Positions 33,047 through 41,203 of a stretch of 64,000 nt of DNA are shown piece by piece; position 1 is the stretch's first letter; each line of letters starts with the position of its first letter. Under the pieces are notes generated by a model. That model did not search any database. It was not told where the DNA came from and saw only the letters and a list, made by a program, of their open reading frames with translations. Made by a program: the position numbers and the translations under genes. The stretch comes from JARBUG01 sp035628915 (GTDB lineage Bacteria > Bacillota > Sulfobacillia > Symbiobacteriales > Symbiobacteriaceae): positions 186,001 to 250,000 of the forward strand of contig DASPIW010000057.1 in the NCBI GenBank assembly GCA_035628915.1, read 5' to 3'.

Positions 33047-33502
33047 TCATCGGCAAGATGCGTATGGGTCAACGGGAGGTGAATGAACGCCGAGACCGAT
33101 GACCAGGGGTTGCGGCAGCGAGTAGCTCTCAGACTCGACCTGGCGGTTTTCGGAAATCACGAAGGTAGCCGTATCCGTGACCGCGAGCGTGCAATGCCAC
33201 GTCCCTTTATGCAGGCAGACCGGCCGGTCCAGGAGGAAGCAGGCGACTTCCTGAGGGCATGCTGAAGCGGCCACCACCAGAGCACCAACGCCCGCGAGCG
33301 GGGTGAAGCTCTCCATGGTGTTGGGGTGGCAAGCGAGCGTCGTCACCACGCCTCGGACGACCCGGGAAACCGCCAACTGCCAGCCGGTAGGCTCGTCCGC
33401 TCTGGCGATCACCTGGAACGAGGCTGGGTTCTCCGAACCGTGCTGCAGGATGAGCCCGTAGGGGGCAAACGCCTCCTTGGTCAAGGTCCTGAGCGTCAAC
33501 AC
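33047..33502 (-). CDS. Ureidoglycolate lyase-like cupin protein
   Basis: About 151 residues from GTG 33502, with AAGGAGA nine bases upstream. The longer frame to 33814 overlaps the SDR gene and has no family similarity. LTKEAFAPYGLIL, ACHPNTMESFTPLAG, the ALVVAAS strand and KGTWHCTLAV resemble the ureidoglycolate lyase (AllA) family, a cupin that splits ureidoglycolate into glyoxylate and urea. The family also includes enzymes of unknown substrate. As the last gene of the island its job is probably on the imported compound. No other purine-breakdown genes are near. Confidence 0.65.
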   Translation of the reverse strand: MLTLRTLTKEAFAPYGLILQHGSENPASFQVIARADEPTGWQLAVSRVVRGVVTTLACHPNTMESFTPLAGVGALVVAASACPQEVACFLLDRPVCLHKGTWHCTLAVTDTATFVISENRQVESESYSLPQPLVIGLGVHSPPVDPYASCR

Positions 33503-33560
33503 ACTACCGATCTCCTTCCGGGTTCTCCTGGGTGGGCTTCGAGTCGTCAGGACGTCCGAG

Positions 33561-34334
33561 CTATTCCTCTGGCCATGTGGGGTTGATACGGGGCAGTTGT
33601 GCACTGCGCCCCCCATCCACCAACAGTACCTGCCCGGTGATGTACTTGGACTCCGGCAGGCAGAAGAAGAGCACCGCTTCTGCGATATCCTCCGGCTCCC
33701 CAACTCGCCCCAGAGGCACGGAGCGGCGCCGGGCAAGTGTGGAAGCGTTGATCTGGAGTTGGTCTGGTTCATTGGCGATGGGACCGGGCGCCACTGCGTT
33801 ACACAGAATGCCATAGCGGCCGCCCTCGGAGGCCAGGGACTGCGTCATCGCCTCCTGCGCGGCCTTGGCCGCGTTGTAGATCACCCGATCACCATGGGTC
33901 TGCTGGGCACCACTGGTGGAGATGTTTACGACACGTCCACCGCCATGCCGGATCATCTGCCGTGCAGCGGCCTGCGCCAGCAGAAAAGCCGCCTCAAAGT
34001 TGACAGCCATCTGATCCCCCAGTTCCTGCGGAGTCACCTCCCAGAACGGTCGTGGCAGACTGTATCCCGCATTGTTGACCAGGATGTCCACCCGCGGAAA
34101 CCGGGAGGCCACAGCATCCCACAGAGCAAGGACCTCACTCCGGCTGCGGAGGTCAAACCGACCGACGTACTTGGCCCGGCCGCCGGCGGAGGCAACTGCA
34201 TCGAGCACCCTGGTCGGGTCCTCAAGACCGGTCACGGCCACGGTCGCTCCCTCACGGGCGAGCGCGACGGCAATCCGTTGCCCCAGTCCTTTGGTAGAGC
34301 CGGTCACCAGTGCATACTTGTCCTTCAGCCGCAT
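33561..34334 (-). CDS. Short-chain dehydrogenase/reductase
   Basis: 257 residues. Classical SDR: VTGSTKGLGQRIAVALA (cofactor TGxxxGxG), NNAGYSLPR, the Ser-Tyr-Lys catalytic residues in NISTSGAQQTHGDRVIYNAAKAA, and a C-terminal SKYITGQVLLVDGG. Cofactor choice cannot be called surely. It oxidises or reduces a hydroxyl of the island's substrate, most likely a sugar or hydroxy acid. It follows ridA on the same strand. Confidence 0.9.
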   Translation of the reverse strand: MRLKDKYALVTGSTKGLGQRIAVALAREGATVAVTGLEDPTRVLDAVASAGGRAKYVGRFDLRSRSEVLALWDAVASRFPRVDILVNNAGYSLPRPFWEVTPQELGDQMAVNFEAAFLLAQAAARQMIRHGGGRVVNISTSGAQQTHGDRVIYNAAKAAQEAMTQSLASEGGRYGILCNAVAPGPIANEPDQLQINASTLARRRSVPLGRVGEPEDIAEAVLFFCLPESKYITGQVLLVDGGRSAQLPRINPTWPEE

Positions 34335-34352
34335 TTGGGTTCCCTCCCGATT

Positions 34353-34820
34353 CTAGACTCGCACCCGCAGAACGCACTCCACCTCCACCGCCTGGTTGCC
34401 GGGCAGGGAGTTGGTCCCGATGGCGGAGCGGGCATGGCGCCCGTTCTCCTCGCCCAGAAGCTCGGCCCACAGGTCGGTGTACCCGTGCATCACTTCCGGC
34501 TGCTGGCCAAAGCCATCAGCGCTGCTCACAAAGCCCAACACCTTCACCACGGCTTCAATCCGGTCCAGGTCGCCGAGGAATGCCTTGGCTGCCGCCAGGG
34601 TGTTGAGGGCGCAGTTGCGGGCGGCCTCTTTCCCCTGCTCCACGGTCAGATCCTTCCCGACCTGGCCCACGTAGCGAAGCCCACCGTCCAGGTCCCGACA
34701 ACCGTGACCTGAGCAGAACAGCAGGTTCCCCTCCTGCCGGCAGGCCAAAATGCGGCCCTTCCACTCCCGGTCCGGAAGCACATAACCCATCTCCCTCAAC
34801 CTGGACTCGATCCGGCTCAT
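34353..34820 (-). CDS. RidA/YjgF-family enamine/imine deaminase
   Basis: 155 residues. RidA proteins hydrolyse reactive enamines and imines released by PLP enzymes and amine oxidations. LLFCSGHGC, ARNCALNTLAAAKAFLGDLDRIE and RHARSAIGTNSLPGNQAVEVECV match, including the Arg (GRHARSAIG) that binds the carboxylate of the substrate. Somewhat longer than canonical RidA (about 128). It overlaps the next esterase-like gene by four bases. Its presence beside a PLP lyase-like gene suggests an imine intermediate in the pathway. Confidence 0.88.
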   Translation of the reverse strand: MSRIESRLREMGYVLPDREWKGRILACRQEGNLLFCSGHGCRDLDGGLRYVGQVGKDLTVEQGKEAARNCALNTLAAAKAFLGDLDRIEAVVKVLGFVSSADGFGQQPEVMHGYTDLWAELLGEENGRHARSAIGTNSLPGNQAVEVECVLRVRV

Positions 34821-35674
34821 GCTTCAAGCACCTCCGCAACCCACGTGATCTGACGCTGTGTATGGACAAAGTTGGGGTTTCCCGAGTCGTGAAAGATCTC
34901 TACTCCCCTGCTGGCGGTGAGACTGGCTGCCGCTAGCTCCGAGGCGGGAGCCTTCTGCAGGAGCACCCTTGCGCATACATGCGGGGCGAAGCTCAGCGCA
35001 TCGTAGTACCTCATGGTCTCGAGGGCGGCTTCCCGGCGCTCTGGATAGGCCCGGAAGTAGTGATGGAACTCCGCCAGGGGATAGGTCATCGCGGCAGGCA
35101 GGCTCTCTGAGAGATTGACCCAATCCGGAATGGTAAGCGCCAGTCCCGCCACAAAGGGCCGCAGGGCACCCGCAGCCAGCGCCAGGTTGCTGCTGACGCC
35201 GTCCTTGCCTACAATGGCAATCCGGGCCCGGTCCACATCGACGCGGCCTGCCACGTAGTCAAACCCCCGCAGAAGGTCACAAAGGACACCCCGGTAGATG
35301 AAGCGCTGCCTGTCCTCCACACCGGTGGTCATGAAGCCGGGAAAAAAGCCCGCGCTTGGGCTGTCGGAACCCCGCATACCCCGTGAGCGTACGGTAAACG
35401 TGACATACTTTTCCCGGGCCCAGGAGGGCGGGGGGTAGGCTACGGACCCATATGGCGGGGCAAAGACCACGGCAGGGTGCGGGCCGGAGCCATTAGGCTT
35501 GCTGAAGTAGCCGCAGGTCCGCCACCGACCCAGGGAGGTCAGCCGGCATTCGTAGTAGGTGTACGCAAAGGTGGAGCGCATGGGGATAACGGTCAGTTCC
35601 GGTGCAGGGTCCAACCCGGCCAACTCGGCTTCCGTCCCTTGCCAGTAGGCCCCAAAATCTTCAGGTGCGAACAA
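34817..35674 (-). CDS. AXE1-like alpha/beta hydrolase without the nucleophile serine
   Basis: 285 residues, ATG 35674 close after the paralogous esterase gene. It resembles acetyl xylan esterase/cephalosporin-C deacetylase proteins: VVFAPPYGSVAYPP (oxyanion region), VRSRGMRGSDSPSAGF and YRGVLCDLLRGFDYVAGR VDVDRARIAIVG. At the nucleophile elbow it has GKDGV instead of GxSxG: Asp replaces Ser. Its neighbour keeps GSSQGG. The C-terminal His region is also altered. It may be a binding protein, a pseudo-enzyme, or use Asp like haloalkane dehalogenases. Confidence 0.75.
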   Translation of the reverse strand: MFAPEDFGAYWQGTEAELAGLDPAPELTVIPMRSTFAYTYYECRLTSLGRWRTCGYFSKPNGSGPHPAVVFAPPYGSVAYPPPSWAREKYVTFTVRSRGMRGSDSPSAGFFPGFMTTGVEDRQRFIYRGVLCDLLRGFDYVAGRVDVDRARIAIVGKDGVSSNLALAAGALRPFVAGLALTIPDWVNLSESLPAAMTYPLAEFHHYFRAYPERREAALETMRYYDALSFAPHVCARVLLQKAPASELAAASLTASRGVEIFHDSGNPNFVHTQRQITWVAEVLEA

Positions 35675-35685
35675 CCCGCCCCCCC

Positions 35686-36609
35686 CTATGCTTTCAGGTA
35701 CCGGGCCAGGTGTGCCCGAATCAGCGCGTCATTCACGTGCCGGCCCGCGTCGTGTCCGGCAGGGTCGTAAACCTTCAGCTCCTTCTGATCGGAGCCCAGC
35801 CGCCGAAAGTACTCGAAACCCGTCTCCGGCGGGCATATGTCGTCTTGCATGCCGATGTTCACCAGGATGGGGCACTTCACCATGGGGGCCAGGTTATGGC
35901 AATCGAAGTAGGCCAGGGTATCCCGCACCTGGTCCACTCGTGCGGGGTAGTGGCGCAGATACTCGTTGATCTCCTCGTACGGGTAGGAACGGGTCAGACG
36001 GATGGCCTCCATGAACCCGGTCAGGTAGGGCGCTCCGGCGACGGCAGCGATGATACGTTCGCCCCGGAAGGCGCATACGACGGTGGTAAGCGCCCCGCCC
36101 TGGCTGGAGCCCTGGGCAGCCACCCGATCCGGGCGGACTTTCGGGAGGGTGAGGAGAAGATCAAACCCCCGAACGGCATCCATGTAGATGCCCCGGTAAC
36201 TGTAGGTGTTCTTGTCGGTGATGTTGTGTGTCAGGACCCCCGGGTAGCCCGGGTTCCACTGGCTCGTGCTGCCCAACTTGCCGCGATGGGCCAGCATGAG
36301 GGTGGCGTAGCCTTCACGCGCCCAGCCGAAGTGGATGGCCGGGTCACTGATGTACCCGGGAGTGAAAATCTGCGCCGGGAAAGGGCCTGGACCGCTGGGA
36401 GTGACGTACCAGCCGCCCACTCGCACCTCACCCAGGCTGTTGAAACTGACACGGTAGACCTGCACTTCCGCGGTGGACCAGTACTCGCTCCGCTCCACCC
36501 GGCCGTTCAAGGGGACCGCCTCTGCCTCCGCCAGCGCCTGGGCCCAGAAGCGGTCGAAGTCGGCGGGGCGTTGAACCGCGGTGCCGTAGTCACTGGGGTG
36601 CACACTCAT
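35686..36609 (-). CDS. Acetyl xylan esterase / cephalosporin-C deacetylase family hydrolase
   Basis: About 307 residues from ATG 36609, or GTG 36603 with better GGGAGG spacing. AXE1-type alpha/beta hydrolase: QIFTPGYISDPAIHFGWAREG, MLAHRGKLGSTSQWNPGY, YRGIYMDAVRGFDLLL, nucleophile GSSQGGALTTVV, Asp in VNIGMQDDICPPET, and His in DPAGHDAGRH. It removes acetyl or other short acyl groups from sugars or related esters. Its paralogue with a broken nucleophile follows 12 bases downstream. It overlaps the RraA-like gene end. Confidence 0.88.
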   Translation of the reverse strand: MSVHPSDYGTAVQRPADFDRFWAQALAEAEAVPLNGRVERSEYWSTAEVQVYRVSFNSLGEVRVGGWYVTPSGPGPFPAQIFTPGYISDPAIHFGWAREGYATLMLAHRGKLGSTSQWNPGYPGVLTHNITDKNTYSYRGIYMDAVRGFDLLLTLPKVRPDRVAAQGSSQGGALTTVVCAFRGERIIAAVAGAPYLTGFMEAIRLTRSYPYEEINEYLRHYPARVDQVRDTLAYFDCHNLAPMVKCPILVNIGMQDDICPPETGFEYFRRLGSDQKELKVYDPAGHDAGRHVNDALIRAHLARYLKA

Positions 36610-37339
36610 GCCCTCCCAATCTGGCGCGCTTCTGCTGCCACGCCGCGAACTCCGCCAGGGTCTCCGCATCAGGCGGATAGACATGCTTGATGGAGGCGCC
36701 CGCGTTCACCTTCTCCCATATGAAGCTCTCCTGGATCTCACGGTCATGCGCCCTGTGAGCAATCTCCTCGGCCATGTGGTTCGGGATGCAGATTACCCCC
36801 TCGTCGTCCCCCACCAGCACATCGCCCGGGAATACGGCCACGCCGCCGCACGCGATGGGCACGCCGATGTCCGCAGGGTGGTGCTGCATGCTGCTCTGTA
36901 GGGCATTAGCGCCGGCGGCGTACACCGGGAGGTCGAGTTGCTGAATGTCCGGGTAATCCCGCAGGCAGCCGTCACTGACGATCCCTGCTGCGCCCCGGCG
37001 CATGATCCGCGTGGCCAGGATGTGACCCAGGGTGGCTGCACGGGTGTTGCCGCGGGCGTCGATGCAGAGCACCTCGCCCTCCCCCACCGCCTCCACCGCG
37101 ATCCGCTGCACGTTGCGGGTGTTGTCCCAGTCGCCGGAAAGATCAAGATCCTCCCGCATGGGAATGTAGCGGAGGGTAAAGGCGTATCCCACCATGCGGC
37201 GCCCCTTGCCCAATGGCCGGGGCCCCTGGAGGAACGTGTTGCGCAGCCCTTTCTTGAGCAGTTCAGTGGAGAGCGTGGCGGTGGAGACCCTGCCCAGCTT
37301 CTCCCACGCTTCGGGAGAAATCCGGCTGTAGTCGGCCAT
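36590..37339 (-). CDS. RraA-like / HMG aldolase-family protein
   Basis: About 249 residues from ATG 37339, with GGAGGAGG upstream; the longer TTG start is less likely. The fold includes RraA (RNase E inhibitor), HMG/oxaloacetate aldolases and dehydratases. Family features: GHILATRIMRRGAAGIVSDGCLRDYPDI (substrate loop; Arg and Asp for catalysis) and GVAVFPGDVLVGDDEGVICIP (metal Asp). In this catabolic island it more likely acts as an aldolase or decarboxylase on a 4-hydroxy-2-oxo acid than on RNase E. Confidence 0.82.
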   Translation of the reverse strand: MADYSRISPEAWEKLGRVSTATLSTELLKKGLRNTFLQGPRPLGKGRRMVGYAFTLRYIPMREDLDLSGDWDNTRNVQRIAVEAVGEGEVLCIDARGNTRAATLGHILATRIMRRGAAGIVSDGCLRDYPDIQQLDLPVYAAGANALQSSMQHHPADIGVPIACGGVAVFPGDVLVGDDEGVICIPNHMAEEIAHRAHDREIQESFIWEKVNAGASIKHVYPPDAETLAEFAAWQQKRARLGGHECAPQ

Positions 37340-37365
37340 CTCAATATCCTCCTCCGGTTTTGCCT

Positions 37366-38613
37366 TCAAGCGTCCGCCCCGATCCCTGTCCGGGCGGCGG
37401 GGCTGACCCGCCCGCGCACCGCAGCCAGGCGGCCTTCCAGGAACACCATCTCCGGCGCCTGCAGTCCCTCCAGGCCAGCGGTCAGGTCCCCCGGGACGAC
37501 AAGCAGATCGGCGGCGAGTCCCGGTCGGAGGGCCCCCGTCGTCTCCTGCAGCCCCATGGCCATTGCCGGAACCGAGGTCACCATCCGGATCAGGTCCACA
37601 GGATCGCAGTCAAAACGCCGCTGCATCGTCGCCAGCGTGTGGGGCAGTTCCGCAAAGTTCCGACCGATCGCATCGCTGGTGACGTAAACCTGGATCCCAT
37701 ACTGCCGCATGTGCCGGAGAATCTCCCAGCGGGCGCCCGGGACTGGGCCCCCGTGGTGCCACTCCCGCAGCACACCGTCCCGGCCTTTCAACGGGGAGAT
37801 TCCTCCGGCAATGTTCATGTCCACATAGGTCCCCTGCCGCCCCATATGTCGCGCCACGTCATCGTCATAGTCGAGGTACTCGGGCGTTTCGCCAAGCCAA
37901 TTGCAGTGGGCGATGATGTCGACACCACCTGCCACGCAGCGCCGGATCCCCTCAGCGGCATTGCAATGGGCCACTACGTGCTTCCGGAGCCGGTGAGCCT
38001 CTGCAGCCAGCGCGGCGATCTCCGCGCGCGAGTACTGCGGCGTGTACCGGTTCGATGCCGGGGTAAGCGACCCGCCGGTGGCCATCACCTTCACGAAATC
38101 CGCCCCGCGTTCCACCAGGTTCCGGACCGCCTTTACCACCTCATCGCGGGAGTCGGCCCGGTTGCCCAGCCAATGGCAGTGTCCGGCGGTGGTGGTGATT
38201 GGCGCCCCCGCCACTATCATCCGGGGGCCCTCCAGGAGTCCGGCCCGGATGGCTTCGCGGAGCACGATGGTGGCGTCCCCGGGTCCCCCGCAGTCGCAAA
38301 CGGTGGTGAGCCCGGCCGCCAGGCAGGCCCGGGCGTTGGCCGCCGCCCACATGAGGAGCCGGCCCTGATCCTCCCGGACCTCCTGGTAGTATGGGTCATC
38401 CGGATGGCCCATGGCCAGGTGCAGGTGCGCATCAATCAACCCGGGCAGAATTGTCGCGTCTCCGGCATCAATGAGCCGGGCGCCTGCCGGGACCGAAAGG
38501 GACTCGGCCCGACCTACCTCCTGGATCCGCCCTTCCGCCACCAGGACGGCTGCGTTCCGCAGCGGAGGCGATCCCATGCCGTCCAGCAACGTCCGGGCCC
38601 GAACAACGATCAC
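37366..38613 (-). CDS. Metal-dependent amidohydrolase, imidazolonepropionase-like
   Basis: 415 residues, GTG 38613. Amidohydrolase superfamily with binuclear-site residues: HLH in GLIDAHLHLAMG, likely carbamylated Lys in FVKVMATGG, His in HVVAHCNAAEG and DIIAHCNWLGE, and Asp in VTSDAIGRN. The layout matches prolidase/Xaa-Pro dipeptidase-type and imidazolonepropionase-like amidohydrolases. It probably cuts an amide or lactam in the imported compound. It lies between an SDR and the RraA-like gene, all on one strand. Confidence 0.88.
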   Translation of the reverse strand: MIVVRARTLLDGMGSPPLRNAAVLVAEGRIQEVGRAESLSVPAGARLIDAGDATILPGLIDAHLHLAMGHPDDPYYQEVREDQGRLLMWAAANARACLAAGLTTVCDCGGPGDATIVLREAIRAGLLEGPRMIVAGAPITTTAGHCHWLGNRADSRDEVVKAVRNLVERGADFVKVMATGGSLTPASNRYTPQYSRAEIAALAAEAHRLRKHVVAHCNAAEGIRRCVAGGVDIIAHCNWLGETPEYLDYDDDVARHMGRQGTYVDMNIAGGISPLKGRDGVLREWHHGGPVPGARWEILRHMRQYGIQVYVTSDAIGRNFAELPHTLATMQRRFDCDPVDLIRMVTSVPAMAMGLQETTGALRPGLAADLLVVPGDLTAGLEGLQAPEMVFLEGRLAAVRGRVSPAARTGIGADA

Positions 38614-38632
38614 TGCGCAGCCCTCCTCCGGG

Positions 38633-39388
38633 TCACTCGCCCGACCGCCTCATCCGGATGCCCCGCCCCCCGTCCACCTGAAGGCAGGCGCCGTTGATAA
38701 ACGATGCCTCGTCGCTGACCAGAAAGGCCACGGCGTCAGCAACCTCCGCCGCCTGCCCCGGACGCTCCATGCTCTTTGCGGACCGGAGTGGCGTCGGGGT
38801 GAGCCCGACGGCGATGGGGCCCGGCAGGACTGCGTTGACCCGCACCCCGAAGCGAATCAGTTCACCGGCCATGCATTTGGTCAGCATGATGATCCCGGCT
38901 TTGCTGACGCTGTAATCGGCATGGTTCTCCGTCGGGCAGAGCCCCTGAATGGAAGCGATATTGACGATGGAACCGGCTCCCCGGGCGCAGAACCTGCGGG
39001 CCGCCACCTGCGATGCAATGAACGTGCCGGTCAGGTTGACGGCCATCACCCGCTCCCACTGGTCGAGCGGCACCTCCAGAAAGGGGTGCCCATGGTAATC
39101 CGGGTCCTGAGCCGTGACCGCTGCGTTGTTCACCCAAATGTCGATCTGCGGCAGCCCGTCCACAAACGCTTCGACGGCACGTCGATCCGTGATGTCCAGG
39201 GCTGCCGCCTGTGCCCCTCCCTTGCCGGGCGCCGCTGCCCGAATCGCCCGGGCCGACTCCTCCGCCTCGGCCGAGAGGATGTCCGCCACCACCACCTGTG
39301 CGCCCTCAGCCGCGAGCCGCGCAGCAGTGGCCCGGCCGATGCCCCGGGCGGCGCCCGTCACAACGGCCACACGTCCTGTCAGGCGCAT
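38633..39388 (-). CDS. Short-chain dehydrogenase/reductase
   Basis: 251 residues from ATG 39388, with GAAGGGGGA upstream; an ATG at 39409 lacks a ribosome site. VVTGAARGIGRATAARLA, VNNAAVTAQDP, NIASIQGLCPTENHADYSVSKAG (Ser, Tyr, Lys) and ASFINGACLQVDGG are classical SDR signatures. It is a second dehydrogenase of the island, distinct from the one at 33561. The pair could carry out successive oxidation steps or epimerise a hydroxyl through a keto intermediate. Confidence 0.9.
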   Translation of the reverse strand: MRLTGRVAVVTGAARGIGRATAARLAAEGAQVVVADILSAEAEESARAIRAAAPGKGGAQAAALDITDRRAVEAFVDGLPQIDIWVNNAAVTAQDPDYHGHPFLEVPLDQWERVMAVNLTGTFIASQVAARRFCARGAGSIVNIASIQGLCPTENHADYSVSKAGIIMLTKCMAGELIRFGVRVNAVLPGPIAVGLTPTPLRSAKSMERPGQAAEVADAVAFLVSDEASFINGACLQVDGGRGIRMRRSGE

Positions 39389-39412
39389 CCCTGTTCCCCC
39401 TTCAGCCATGGG

Positions 39413-40246
39413 TCAGCTCTTTAGCCCGGTCAGCGCCAGGCCATCGACGATGTGCCGCCGCAGCAGCAGAAACATGATGATAATCGGGGCGATGCTGATC
39501 ACCGAGCCCGCGCTGGACAAGCCAAAGTTGATGGTAAAGGCCGACTGGAACTTGGCGAGCCCCAGTTCCATGGTGTAGTTGGTCTGGTCAGTAGCCATCA
39601 GCAGGGGCCAGATGAAGGCGTTCCAGCCCTGGATAAAGGCGAAAATGGCCAGGGCGCTCATCGCTCCCTTCAGGAGGGGGACGACGATTTGGAGGAAGGT
39701 CCGCAGTTCAGAGGCGCCGTCAATGCGAGCTGCCTCTAGCAGTTCATCCGGGATCGAGGCCAGGATGTTCTGCCGCATGAAGAAGATGCCAAAACTCATC
39801 ACCAGATAAGGCATGGCGATCCCGGTGAAGCTGTTGATCAGCCCGAGGTCCTTCATGGTCACGTAAAGCGGGATCATGTAGATCTCGAAAGGGACAATCG
39901 CCGTTGCCAGGACGGAGACGAACAGGGCGCCCCGTCCCGGAAACTTGATCTTGGCCAGCACGTAGCCGGCAACGGTGGAGGTGACCAGGATGCCGGCGGT
40001 GGAGGCCAGTGCGAAGAGGAGGCTGTTCAAAAAGTAGGTCTGAAAGGGTGCCGCCTTGAAGACCCCGACGAAGTTGACCAGGGTCCACTCACGCGGAATG
40101 AGCAGGGGCGGCCAGGCGACCACCTCCTTCTCCACCTTGAACGCCGTGCTGATTAGCCAGAGAAAGGGGATTGCCATGATCATCGCGCCCAGGGTCAGCG
40201 GGATGTGCACAGCCGCATCGGCAACCTTTCTGAGCGTCCGCTGCAT
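39413..40246 (-). CDS. Sugar-type ABC importer permease (MalG-like)
   Basis: 277 residues with about six membrane helices. The EAA loop ELLEAARIDGASELRTFLQIVVPLL marks the site that docks the ATPase. It pairs with the permease at 40260 and the binding protein at 41204. The C-terminus ends RRHIVDGLALTGLKS, as in CUT1-family permeases. Confidence 0.95.
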   Translation of the reverse strand: MQRTLRKVADAAVHIPLTLGAMIMAIPFLWLISTAFKVEKEVVAWPPLLIPREWTLVNFVGVFKAAPFQTYFLNSLLFALASTAGILVTSTVAGYVLAKIKFPGRGALFVSVLATAIVPFEIYMIPLYVTMKDLGLINSFTGIAMPYLVMSFGIFFMRQNILASIPDELLEAARIDGASELRTFLQIVVPLLKGAMSALAIFAFIQGWNAFIWPLLMATDQTNYTMELGLAKFQSAFTINFGLSSAGSVISIAPIIIMFLLLRRHIVDGLALTGLKS

Positions 40247-40259
40247 ACTGCCTTCCCCC

Positions 40260-41153
40260 CTATACTGTCCGGTCCTTCAGCCACCGGAACTGAATGAACG
40301 TGAGCGCCAGGACGATCAGGCAGAGAACCACCGCCTCAGACGAGGCATAGCCCATCTTGAAGAAGCTGAACGCGTTTTCCACGATGTCGTAGGCCAGTAC
40401 GCGGACCAGGAAGCCCGGCGACCCCTGCACATCGGAGGCCAGCACGTAGACCTGTGTGAACACGTTATAGCTGTTAATGGTCGTCATAACGGCGACGAAC
40501 AACGTAATTGGTGTGAGCAACGGTACCGTGATATGCCAGAACCGCTGCAGCGGGGAAGCCCCGTCGATGGATGCTGCTTCAAAGTAACTGCCAGGAATGT
40601 TCCGAATGCCAACAAGGAAGATAATCATGTTGTGTCCGAGGATCTTCCAGGCGCTAAGCAATATGACCGAGACCATGGCCAGCCGGGGATCGATCAGCCA
40701 TGCCTTGGGCTCCACGCCCAGAAATCCCAGCACATAGTTCAGCAGGCCGAACTTGGCGTCCAGGATCCATTTCCAGGCAACCGCCACGGCGACCATCGGG
40801 GTGATCGAGGGAATGAAGTAGATCGCCTCATAGAAGGCGGAGAAACGTCGAGGCTTGGCCAGCACGGCGGCCAGCACCAGCGAGAGCGGGACGCTGATCA
40901 GCACCGTGACGAACGCAAAGATGGTCGTGTTCTTGAGGGCCAGCTGGAACTGGATGTCTTTGAACATGGTAAGGAAATTGGTGAGACCGACGAACGGCTG
41001 ATTCTGGTTGACCATGCTCCAGTTGAAGAAACTCATCCAAAAGGTCTTCAGGATCGGCAGCCCTCGCAGATAGAAAAACAACCCCACCACGGGGCCAAGC
41101 ATCAAGTAGGCAAACCACCACCGGCTCCGTGTCAAGGAAACCCTCCCCTTCAT
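40260..41153 (-). CDS. Sugar-type ABC importer permease (MalF-like)
   Basis: 297 residues, about six membrane helices. The N-terminal WFAYLMLGPVVGLFFYLRGL and EAA loop YFEAASIDGASPLQRFWHI are typical of CUT1 MalF/UgpA permeases. It lies between the binding protein and the second permease in the usual order. No ATP-binding subunit is encoded in the island, so a shared MsmX/UgpC-like ATPase elsewhere is needed. Confidence 0.95.
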   Translation of the reverse strand: MKGRVSLTRSRWWFAYLMLGPVVGLFFYLRGLPILKTFWMSFFNWSMVNQNQPFVGLTNFLTMFKDIQFQLALKNTTIFAFVTVLISVPLSLVLAAVLAKPRRFSAFYEAIYFIPSITPMVAVAVAWKWILDAKFGLLNYVLGFLGVEPKAWLIDPRLAMVSVILLSAWKILGHNMIIFLVGIRNIPGSYFEAASIDGASPLQRFWHITVPLLTPITLFVAVMTTINSYNVFTQVYVLASDVQGSPGFLVRVLAYDIVENAFSFFKMGYASSEAVVLCLIVLALTFIQFRWLKDRTV

Positions 41154-41203
41154 TCAGGAGGGGTCCGGAGGGACGTTTCCCACCGGACCCGCCCTTGCGC
41201 CAG

